The position numbers and the translations under genes are program-made. A DNA stretch of 11,904 nt, from positions 1 to 11,904 of the forward strand of contig JAKBFR010000071.1 in assembly GCA_021837545.1 (NCBI GenBank), read 5' to 3'. Below the pieces are notes generated by a model. That model searched no databases. It saw nothing but the letters and a program-made list of their open reading frames with translations, and had not been told where the DNA came from. Numbering within the stretch: position 1 is the first letter of the stretch; the number at the start of each line of letters is the position of its first letter. Positions 6,173 through 11,904 of this stretch are shown here, in pieces. This DNA is from Bacillota bacterium (GTDB taxonomy: Bacteria; Bacillota_A; Clostridia; Clostridiales; Clostridiaceae).

Positions 6173-6213
6173 GGCAGATTATACTCATAAGTATGATTTT
6201 GACCTTTAATTTA

Positions 6214-7407
6214 TTATTTGATTTTACTTAAAAATGTTGAGATTCTATCTATTCCATTTTCTATTATGCCCATAGATGTTGCATATGATAATCTTATATA
6301 ATTATCTAATCCAAAACCAGTTCCTGGTATTACTGCAACTTTTTCTTCTTCCAATAATACTTTTGCAAAATCCACTGAATTATTAATTACTTGTTCTTTA
6401 AAAGTAGTATTTAAATATGCTGATATATTAACCATAATGTAAAAGGCTCCATTTGGTTTTATAATAGATATTTGACTCAATTTTTCCAATTTATACAGCA
6501 TAAAATTTCTTCTATTTTCGAATTCTTTTATCATATTATTTAAATCTTCTATCGGTCCATTCAATGCTTCGATTGCAGCATATTGTGCCATAGTATTTAC
6601 ATTTGATGTCATATGACTTTGAATACTAGTCATAAGTTTAGTTATTTTTTCACTTGCAGCTACATATCCCAATCTCCATCCTGTCATCGCATATGTTTTA
6701 GATACACCATTGATTACTAGTGTTCTTTCATATGCATCTTCATTTAAAGATGCTATGCTTATATGTTTTTCTCCATCGTATATCAATTTTTCATAAATCT
6801 CATCTGAAATAATTAACAAATTATGTTCTTTAGCAAAATTCGCTATTTCTAATAATTCTTCTTCATGATAAATAGTCCCCGTTGGATTGTTAGGACTGTT
6901 TATTAATATTGCTTTGGTTTTATTTGTTGTGGCTTTTTCTAAATCACATATTGTATATTTATAATTATTTTCTTTAGATGTTTCTACATATACCGGAACT
7001 CCATCAGCCAACTTTACCAATTCAGGATAACTAACCCAATACGGTACTGGAATTAATACTTCATCTTCTGGATTTAAAATAGCCATGAAAGCATTAGCCA
7101 AACATTGCTTAGCACCTGTTGAAATTGTTATTTGACTTGGCTTATATTCTAAGTTATTATCATTTTTAAATTTGTTGCATATAGTTTGTTTTAATTCTAA
7201 TATTCCTCCTGCTGGAGTATATTTAGTTTTACCATCATGCATTGCTTTTATAGCTGCCTGAATTATATTTTCTGGTGTATTAAAATCCGGCTCCCCAGCT
7301 CCAAAACTTACTACATCAACACCTTGACTTTTTAATTCATTAGCTTTAGCTGTAATTGCTAGTGTAATTGATGGATTAATATTCCCCGCTTTTTTAGATA
7401 ATTGCAT
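6214..7407 (-). CDS. Class I pyridoxal-phosphate aminotransferase (aspartate aminotransferase type, AspB-like)
   Basis: This is a cytoplasmic PLP enzyme, most likely moving the amino group between aspartate and 2-oxoglutarate. The 397 residues match the usual length of the Bacillus/Thermus-type (subgroup I-gamma) enzymes. Visible motifs are GAGEPDF (36-42), TPAGG (64-68), STGAKQ (96-101), N174 in NSPNNPTG (170-177), D202 and Y205 in SDEIYE, the PLP lysine K237 in VSKTYAMTGWRLGY (235-248), and the carboxylate-binding R372 in YIRLSYA. The ATG at 7407 has GGAGGG nine bases upstream. It stands alone, with its own promoter upstream and a long hairpin downstream. Substrate assignment within class I (Asp, aromatic or alanine) is inferred from overall resemblance, so I leave the symbol open. 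Confidence 0.93.
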   Translation of the reverse strand: MQLSKKAGNINPSITLAITAKANELKSQGVDVVSFGAGEPDFNTPENIIQAAIKAMHDGKTKYTPAGGILELKQTICNKFKNDNNLEYKPSQITISTGAKQCLANAFMAILNPEDEVLIPVPYWVSYPELVKLADGVPVYVETSKENNYKYTICDLEKATTNKTKAILINSPNNPTGTIYHEEELLEIANFAKEHNLLIISDEIYEKLIYDGEKHISIASLNEDAYERTLVINGVSKTYAMTGWRLGYVAASEKITKLMTSIQSHMTSNVNTMAQYAAIEALNGPIEDLNNMIKEFENRRNFMLYKLEKLSQISIIKPNGAFYIMVNISAYLNTTFKEQVINNSVDFAKVLLEEEKVAVIPGTGFGLDNYIRLSYATSMGIIENGIDRISTFLSKIK

Positions 7408-7479
7408 TGCTTTATTCCCTCCAGTTTAGACATTTTGAAGATGCCTTAATTCAATTGTAGATTTTTGTCACATAATAAA

Positions 7480-7508
7480 AATATATCATTAATATATTAA
7501 ATTGTAAA
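7480..7508 (-). promoter_or_regulatory. Sigma-A-type promoter of the class I aminotransferase
   Basis: On the minus strand TTTACA (7503-7508) and TATATT (7480-7485) are exactly 17 bases apart, each one base from consensus. Transcription would start near 7473, about 65 bases before the ATG. The -35 lies just beyond the terminator at 7528-7560, so the gene need not depend on readthrough. Confidence 0.62.
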
Positions 7509-7527
7509 CAATATGAAATACATAAAT

Positions 7528-7560
7528 AAAAGACCTTAGTAATAATTACTAAAGTCTTTT
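7528..7560 (-). terminator. Intrinsic terminator downstream of the DUF1292 gene and the putative structured RNA
   Basis: AAAAGAC and TTAGTAA arms pair with TTACTAA and GTCTTTT around a 3-base loop. The one odd position is a C/A mismatch on the plus strand but a U.G wobble on the minus strand, giving an unbroken 15-bp RNA stem there. It is followed by TCTTTTATTT. The flanking A and T runs could allow some use in the other direction, but the wobble favours the minus strand. Confidence 0.8.
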
Positions 7561-7565
7561 ATTTT

Positions 7566-7646
7566 ACCTGATGTCTAGCGGTTCTAACACTGCATCTAGA
7601 TGGCAGCTAAGAACTGCACAACCCTAGACATTGTGCCCCTTAAGGT
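7566..7646 (-). ncRNA. Putative pseudoknotted structured RNA of unknown family
   Basis: The minus-strand RNA has three sets of perfect complementarity in a pseudoknot order. P1 pairs GCACAA (7636-7631) with UUGUGC (7621-7616) around the loop UGUCUAGGG. Seven bases of that loop, UGUCUAG (7630-7624), are complementary to CUAGACA (7578-7572). P2 lies between them: GUUCU (7614-7610) with AGAAC (7585-7581), then CUGC (7606-7603) with GCAG (7593-7590), closed by a palindromic loop. ACCU (7646-7643) can pair with AGGU (7569-7566) to close the whole. The region is richer in G and C than other intergenic DNA here and is directly followed by a terminator. I do not recognise a T-box, a common riboswitch, 6S, SRP or tmRNA signature. 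It may extend upstream to about 7690. Confidence 0.55.
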
Positions 7647-7700
7647 ATCAGTTCAATTAAATTCAGCTGAAATATAAAATCCCACCTGAAAAGGTTCACT

Positions 7701-8081
7701 TTATTCTTCTTCGCCAACTAATTCATCTTGATAATAAGCTGATACTCTATCAAATTCTTCTTCATCAGGAACTACAAGTTCCTCATCATCAAGTCTAAAA
7801 AGATAAACTGAATCTTCTTCTGGATTTTGAGCTAAGTAGTATGATTTTTCTTCAAACTCAAATTCATCAATTATAGGACATGTAACTATATTCCCATTTT
7901 CATCTTCTAAATCTATAACGAAGTTTTCTTCGTCATCATTACATCCACATTCACATTCATGATCTTTATCATGGTCGTGTCCACCACAGCATTCATGTTC
8001 ATGGTCATCATGATTATGTCCACCACATCCACAATTACCTTCTTCACTATTACATCCGCATTTTTCTAAATCTTTTTCCAT
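7701..8081 (-). CDS. DUF1292 family protein with Cys/His-rich N-terminal extension
   Basis: This small acidic protein is 126 residues. The C-terminal part (about 51-122) is a DUF1292 domain, common in Firmicutes and of unknown function. It has the typical run FVIDLEDENGN, then EFEFEEKSYYLAQNP and YLFRLDDEELVVPDEEEFDRV. The N-terminal 50 residues are unusual, with nine Cys (8, 10, 17, 19, 31, 32, 43, 45, 47) and seven His (22, 24, 27, 29, 35, 37, 41). They contain two imperfect copies of a Cys-Gly-Gly-His-rich unit, which suggests binding of Zn, Ni or another soft metal. The start is the ATG at 8081, preceded at 7 bases by AAAGGAGGT. An upstream in-frame ATG at 8105 lacks such a site. No signal peptide is seen. 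The metal role is an inference. Confidence 0.85.
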   Translation of the reverse strand: MEKDLEKCGCNSEEGNCGCGGHNHDDHEHECCGGHDHDKDHECECGCNDDEENFVIDLEDENGNIVTCPIIDEFEFEEKSYYLAQNPEEDSVYLFRLDDEELVVPDEEEFDRVSAYYQDELVGEEE

Positions 8082-8087
8082 CTTATA

Positions 8088-8096
8088 ACCTCCTTT
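8088..8096 (-). promoter_or_regulatory. Ribosome binding site deciding the DUF1292 protein start
   Basis: AAAGGAGGT on the minus strand, nearly a full match to the 16S rRNA end, lies 7 bases before the ATG at 8081. It rules against the upstream ATG at 8105. Confidence 0.8.
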
Positions 8097-8140
8097 AGGT
8101 TGCATTATCTAAAAATTTAACTTTTCAGATATATCAATTA

Positions 8141-8169
8141 ATTTTACCCTTAAATACTTAAAATTGCAA
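8141..8169 (-). promoter_or_regulatory. Candidate promoter of the DUF1292 gene
   Basis: On the minus strand TTGCAA (8164-8169) and TAAAAT (8141-8146) are 17 bases apart, with four and five consensus matches. The -35 falls inside an 8-bp inverted repeat (8160-8178). Confidence 0.45.
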
Positions 8170-8178
8170 CGCAATTTT
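8160..8178. repeat. 8-bp inverted repeat overlapping the -35 of the DUF1292 promoter
   Basis: AAAATTGC (8160-8167) and GCAATTTT (8171-8178) form a perfect inverted repeat with a 3-base spacer. A regulator bound here would cover the -35. It could equally be the tip of an intergenic repeat element. Confidence 0.5.
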
Positions 8179-8179
8179 G

Positions 8180-8211
8180 ATGAATGATTAATGATGAAAA
8201 ATGAATGATTA
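8180..8211. repeat. Two direct copies of ATGAATGATTA, 21 bp apart
   Basis: ATGAATGATTA occurs at 8180-8190 and again at 8201-8211, with start-to-start spacing of 21 bp, about two turns of DNA. GATGAATG also occurs on the opposite strand in the AT-rich gap near 6035-6043. This suggests a dispersed intergenic repeat family more than a unique operator. Confidence 0.45.
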
Positions 8212-8260
8212 TAGATTAAGAATATTTATAACTTTCTTAATTTTTGAGTTACTACATTAA

Positions 8261-8296
8261 AAAAGAGCCATTCTTTTTTCAAAGAATGACTCTTTT
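8261..8296 (-). terminator. Intrinsic terminator of the pyruvate:ferredoxin oxidoreductase gene
   Basis: AAAAGAG plus CATTCTTT (8261-8276) pair with AAAGAATG plus CTCTTTT (8281-8296) across a 4-base loop. The single C/A mismatch on the plus strand becomes a U.G wobble on the minus strand, so the stem is unbroken there. Its 3' side continues into CTCTTTTTTAATG. It lies 28 bases beyond the gene's stop codon. Confidence 0.87.
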
Positions 8297-8323
8297 CATT
8301 GCGCAAATTTAGTTATTTATATT

Positions 8324-11300
8324 TTATTGTTGATTAGCTAATTTCTTGTATCCTTCTAATCTTTCCATAGCATCTTTTTGAGTCTTTTCAAATAAAGCAT
8401 CTGCTGCTTCTGGGAATGCCTTAGCAAGTGAAGAGTATCTAACTTCTCCCATTAAGAATTCTTTGAAGTCTGCTGTTGGTTCTTTTGAATCTAATGTAAA
8501 TGGATTCTTTCCAGCATCTTTTAATTCTGGGTTGAATCTGTACATTTGCCAGTAACCACAAGCAGTTGCTCTCTTAGCTTCTTCTTGGCTGTTACCCATA
8601 CCAATTCTTAATCCATGATTAATACATGGTGCATAAGCAATTATTAATGATGGTCCTTTATAAGCTTCTGCTTCTGCAATAGCTTTCATAACTTGGTTCT
8701 TATCAGCACCCATGTTAATTTGAGCTACATATACATAACCATAACTCATAGCCATCATTCCAAGATCTTTCTTCTTAGTCTTCTTACCACTTGCAGCAAA
8801 CTTAGCGATTGCAGCTGTTGGTGTAGATTTAGATGATTGACCACCAGTGTTTGAGTAAACTTCAGTATCTACTACTAATATATTTACATCTTCTCCAGTA
8901 GCTAATACATGGTCAACTCCACCGTATCCGATATCGTAAGCCCATCCATCTCCTCCGATGATCCATTGTGATCTCTTAACGAAATAGTCTTTTTCTGCTA
9001 ATATTTCCTTAGCAGCTTCAGTATTAGATGCTTCTAAAGCAGAAACTAATTTATCAGCTCTTTCTCTAGTTCCTTCACCTTCATTTACGTTGTCTAACCA
9101 ATCTTGTAATTCAGCTTTTGCTGAATCATTTGCAGCTATAGCAGCTTCAGCTTTTTGTTCAATTCTTTCTCTTATAGCTTTAACTCCTAAGAACATACCT
9201 AATCCATATTCTGCATTATCTTCGAATAATGAATTAGCCCAAGCTGGACCATTTCCTTCTTTATTCTTAGTATATGGAGTTGAAGGAGCAGATCCTCCCC
9301 AGATTGATGTACATCCAGTTGCATTAGCAACCATCATTCTATCACCAACTAATTGAGTTATAGCTTTAACATATGGAGTTTCTCCACAACCTGCACAAGC
9401 TCCTGAGAACTCAAGTAATGGTTGCTCAAATTGGCTACCTTTAACTGTCTTCTTGTTCATTGGATTCTTCTTAGCTGAAACTTCATGCATTAAGTAATCC
9501 CAAGCTTCTATTTGATCATGTTGAGATTCTTGTGGTTTCATAACTAATGCTTTTCCTGGTGCTGGACATACTTGAGCACAGTTTCCACAACCTGAACAGT
9601 CAAGTGGTGTTATACCCATTGCATACGCTAATGGTTCTTCTGTCTTTAATCCCTTAGCAGCTACTGCCTTAGTTGCACTTGGTGCAGCATTCTTTTCTGC
9701 TTCAGTTAATAAGAATGGTCTTATAACAGCATGTGGACATACCATTGAACATTGGTTACATTGAATACATTTTTCTGAATCCCATTCAGGAACATTTACT
9801 GCAATTCCTCTTTTTTCGAATGCTGCAGTACCATTTTCAAAAGTACCGTCTTCCATTCCTGCAAATGCTGAAACTGGAAGTTGATCTCCTTCTTGTCTGT
9901 TCATTGGAATAACTATATCTTTAACAAATTTTGTAGCACGCTTAATTTCTACTACTTCTTCATCTGCAATTGTTTTCCATGCTTCAGGAATATTTATTGC
10001 AACAATTGATTCAACACCCTTATCAATAGCAGCGTTGTTCATGTTAACTACTTTTTCACCCTTCTTACCATAAGAAGATACAACTGAATCTTTTAAGTAT
10101 TTAATAGCATCTTCAACTGGAATAACGTTAGCTAACTTGAAGAAAGCTGATTGCATTATCATGTTGATTCTTCCACCAAGACCAATTTCTTGAGCAATTC
10201 CTACAGCATTTAAAGTGTAGAACTTAATGTTGTTGTTTGCTAAGAATCTCTTATATGCTGCTGGTAATTTTTCTTCTAAATCTTCTGGAGTCCAGATAGT
10301 ATTTAATAAGAAAGTAGAATTTGGCTTTAATCCTTCAAGTACATTGTATTTGTGGATGTATGATTGGTTAGAACATGAAACAAAGTCTGCTTTATTAATT
10401 AAGTATGGTGACTTAATTGCTTTCTTACCAAATCTTAAATGAGATACTGTAATTCCACCTGATTTCTTTGAATCATAGAAGAAGTATGCTTGCGCAAACA
10501 TGTCTGTATGATCTCCAATGATCTTGATTGCACTCTTGTTTGCTCCAACAGTACCATCTGATCCTAATCCCCAGAACTTACAAGCTGTAGTTCCTTCTGG
10601 AGTAGCATCTATATCTTCAGTTACTTCTAATGAAGTATTTGTAACGTCATCAACAATTCCTATTGTAAATCCATTCTTTGGTGCATCTTGTGCTAAATTA
10701 GCATAAACTGCAGCAATGTGTCCTGGATTTGGATCTTTTGAACCTAAACCAAATCTACCACCAACAATAACTGGTGCATCAGATTGTCCGAAGAATGCAT
10801 TTCTGATATCTAAGTATAATGGTTCTCCAGCTGATCCTGGTTCTTTAGTTCTATCTAAAACAGCAATTTTCTTAACTGTCTTTGGAATAGCAGCTAATAA
10901 TCTTTCATTTGAGAATGGTCTGAATAATCTTACTTTAATAACACCAACTTTTTGTCCATTAGCATTTAAGTAATCTATAGTTTCTTCACAAACGTCAGTA
11001 GCTGAACCCATAGCAACTATTACTCTATCAGCATCTGGTGCTCCATAGTAATCGAAACAGTGATATTCTCTACCTGTTAATTTAGTGATTTCAGCCATGT
11101 AATTTTCAACAGTTTCTGGTAATTCATCGTAGAATCTATTAACAGATTCTCTTTCTTGGAAATATACATCTGCATTTTGAGCAGTTCCTCTAGTTACAGG
11201 ATGATTTGGGTTTAATGCTCTTTCTCTGAAAGCTTTAACTGAATCCCAATCAAGTAAGTTTGCCAATTCATCGTATTCTAAAACTTCAATTTTTTGTACT

Positions 11301-11833
11301 TCATGAGAAGTTCTGAATCCATCAAAGAAGTTTAAGAATGGAATTCTTGTTTTAATAGCAGTTAAATGAGCAACTGCTGCTAAATCCATAACTTCTTGAA
11401 CTGATCCTTCTGCAAGCATTGCAAAACCAGTTTGTCTTGCTGCCATAACATCTTGGTGATCTCCAAATATGTTTAAAGCAGAAGTAGCTAACGCTCTAGC
11501 TGATACGTGGAATACGCATGGTAACATTTCGCCAGAAATTTTGTACATATTTGGTATCATTAATAATAAACCTTGTGAAGCCGTATATGTAGTTGTTAAA
11601 GCTCCAGCTTGTAATGAACCATGAACTGCTCCAGCAGCTCCAGCTTCTGATTGCATTTCCATAACTTTTACAGGTTGTCCGAATATATTTTTTCTTCCTT
11701 GTGCTACCCATTCATCTACATGTTCTGCCATTGGAGATGATGGTGTAATTGGGAATATTGCAGTAACTTCTGTAAATGCATAAGATATGTGAGCTGCTGC
11801 AGTATTACCATCCATAGTTTTCATTTTTCTCAT
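8324..11833 (-). CDS. nifJ: Pyruvate:ferredoxin (flavodoxin) oxidoreductase, single-chain homodimer type
   Basis: This enzyme oxidises pyruvate and CoA to acetyl-CoA and CO2, reducing ferredoxin; it is the central pyruvate step of clostridial fermentation. The 1169 residues match the single-chain family. The N-terminal TPP-pocket domain (about 1-250) has T30 in FPITPSSP, E63 in MEMQSEAGA and R113. Domains II and III follow to about 670. A two-cluster ferredoxin domain has C689/C692/C695/C699 and C746/C749/C752/C756. The third [4Fe-4S] cluster should use C813/C816, C841 and C1070. The C-terminal TPP domain has GDGWAYDIG (961-969) and YSNTGGQ (993-999). All cofactor residues are present. The ATG at 11833 follows GAGGGG by 8 bases; a second ATG at 11824 is too far from it. 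The gene stands alone with its own terminator. Confidence 0.98.
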   Translation of the reverse strand: MRKMKTMDGNTAAAHISYAFTEVTAIFPITPSSPMAEHVDEWVAQGRKNIFGQPVKVMEMQSEAGAAGAVHGSLQAGALTTTYTASQGLLLMIPNMYKISGEMLPCVFHVSARALATSALNIFGDHQDVMAARQTGFAMLAEGSVQEVMDLAAVAHLTAIKTRIPFLNFFDGFRTSHEVQKIEVLEYDELANLLDWDSVKAFRERALNPNHPVTRGTAQNADVYFQERESVNRFYDELPETVENYMAEITKLTGREYHCFDYYGAPDADRVIVAMGSATDVCEETIDYLNANGQKVGVIKVRLFRPFSNERLLAAIPKTVKKIAVLDRTKEPGSAGEPLYLDIRNAFFGQSDAPVIVGGRFGLGSKDPNPGHIAAVYANLAQDAPKNGFTIGIVDDVTNTSLEVTEDIDATPEGTTACKFWGLGSDGTVGANKSAIKIIGDHTDMFAQAYFFYDSKKSGGITVSHLRFGKKAIKSPYLINKADFVSCSNQSYIHKYNVLEGLKPNSTFLLNTIWTPEDLEEKLPAAYKRFLANNNIKFYTLNAVGIAQEIGLGGRINMIMQSAFFKLANVIPVEDAIKYLKDSVVSSYGKKGEKVVNMNNAAIDKGVESIVAINIPEAWKTIADEEVVEIKRATKFVKDIVIPMNRQEGDQLPVSAFAGMEDGTFENGTAAFEKRGIAVNVPEWDSEKCIQCNQCSMVCPHAVIRPFLLTEAEKNAAPSATKAVAAKGLKTEEPLAYAMGITPLDCSGCGNCAQVCPAPGKALVMKPQESQHDQIEAWDYLMHEVSAKKNPMNKKTVKGSQFEQPLLEFSGACAGCGETPYVKAITQLVGDRMMVANATGCTSIWGGSAPSTPYTKNKEGNGPAWANSLFEDNAEYGLGMFLGVKAIRERIEQKAEAAIAANDSAKAELQDWLDNVNEGEGTRERADKLVSALEASNTEAAKEILAEKDYFVKRSQWIIGGDGWAYDIGYGGVDHVLATGEDVNILVVDTEVYSNTGGQSSKSTPTAAIAKFAASGKKTKKKDLGMMAMSYGYVYVAQINMGADKNQVMKAIAEAEAYKGPSLIIAYAPCINHGLRIGMGNSQEEAKRATACGYWQMYRFNPELKDAGKNPFTLDSKEPTADFKEFLMGEVRYSSLAKAFPEAADALFEKTQKDAMERLEGYKKLANQQ

Positions 11834-11904
11834 CGCGTTGACCCCTCTTTCTATTTTTAAAACCTAAATTTTGAATATTTTTTAATTTTTTTTATATAAG
11901 TAAG
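11834..11904 (-). promoter_or_regulatory. Leader of the pyruvate:ferredoxin oxidoreductase gene
   Basis: The minus strand carries the ribosome site AAAGAGGGGT just before the ATG, preceded by an A/T-rich leader. TATATAAA near 11889-11896 could be a -10, but any -35 would be at or beyond the window end, so the promoter cannot be called. Confidence 0.3.

Larger units (their letters stand above)
5824..6213. other. 390-bp intergenic region without a gene, rich in inverted repeats
   Basis: No reading frame here looks coding. The stretch from about 5860 to 6080 is extremely AT-rich and holds several perfect inverted repeats. From 6107 to 6172 there is a GC-capped long hairpin. The element TATAAT on the minus strand (5941-5946) could be a -10 for the HAD phosphatase, but I see no fitting -35. 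Confidence 0.7.

Noticed and set aside
5824..6213. An insertion sequence or its remnant in the 390-bp gap.
   Set aside because: No transposase fragment, terminal inverted repeat pair enclosing the region, or target duplication could be seen. A non-coding repeat family stays possible and is reported separately.
7566..7646. Reading the structured region as a T-box leader because it contains AGAACCGC upstream of an aminotransferase gene.
   Set aside because: The UGGN bulge sequence of the T-box, a specifier stem and the long stem I are not visible. The pairing order is a pseudoknot instead.
8082..8105. An upstream ATG at 8105 for the DUF1292 protein.
   Set aside because: The extra eight codons read across the strong AAAGGAGGT ribosome site that serves the ATG at 8081.
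11496..11711. A 71-codon frame on the minus strand within the N-terminal part of the pyruvate:ferredoxin oxidoreductase gene.
   Set aside because: It is a second frame of the same strand inside a fully conserved enzyme and has no domain or ribosome site of its own.

Overview
The window is AT-rich, low-GC DNA with AGGAGG-type ribosome binding sites. It carries a one-polypeptide pyruvate:ferredoxin oxidoreductase and a Bacillus/Clostridium-style chemotaxis set that includes cheD and fapA. Together these point to a motile, strictly anaerobic Clostridium, probably Clostridium sensu stricto of the beijerinckii/butyricum kind. The genus is an inference from gene content and composition. Every protein gene lies on the minus strand, so transcription runs from high to low coordinates.

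Reading in the direction of transcription, the first gene (8324-11833) is the large pyruvate:ferredoxin oxidoreductase, closed by a strong intrinsic terminator (8261-8296). After a repeat-bearing intergenic stretch comes a small DUF1292 protein (7701-8081) with an unusual Cys/His-rich N-terminus. Its 3' side (7566-7646) can fold into a compact pseudoknotted RNA directly followed by an intrinsic terminator (7528-7560). This is the best candidate in the window for an undescribed element. Next is a class I aspartate-type aminotransferase (6214-7407) with its own good promoter.

The 390-bp gap 5824-6213 has no gene. It holds a 66-nt hairpin with a 12-bp perfect basal stem (6107-6172), placed like the aminotransferase terminator. 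It also holds a row of perfect AT-rich inverted repeats, three of them only one base apart (5966-6078).

From 5823 down to the window edge lies one closely packed gene series: a HAD-IB phosphatase with a TTG start, a class IV aminotransferase, then FapA, CheW, CheD, CheB and CheR (cut by the window edge). The two metabolic genes are separated from the motility genes by a hairpin at the aminotransferase stop codon and a likely extended -10 promoter just before fapA. Expression of fapA-cheW-cheD-cheB-cheR is therefore probably partly independent. At three of its four junctions the stop codon TAG is embedded in the next gene's Shine-Dalgarno sequence (TAGGAGG or TAGGGGG), which suggests translational coupling.

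The chemotaxis proteins form the receptor adaptation module. CheR methylates receptors, CheB demethylates and deamidates them under phosphorelay control, CheD deamidates them, and CheW couples them to CheA. FapA is a flagellum-associated beta-helix protein. CheA, CheY and CheC are not in the window and would be expected beyond position 1.
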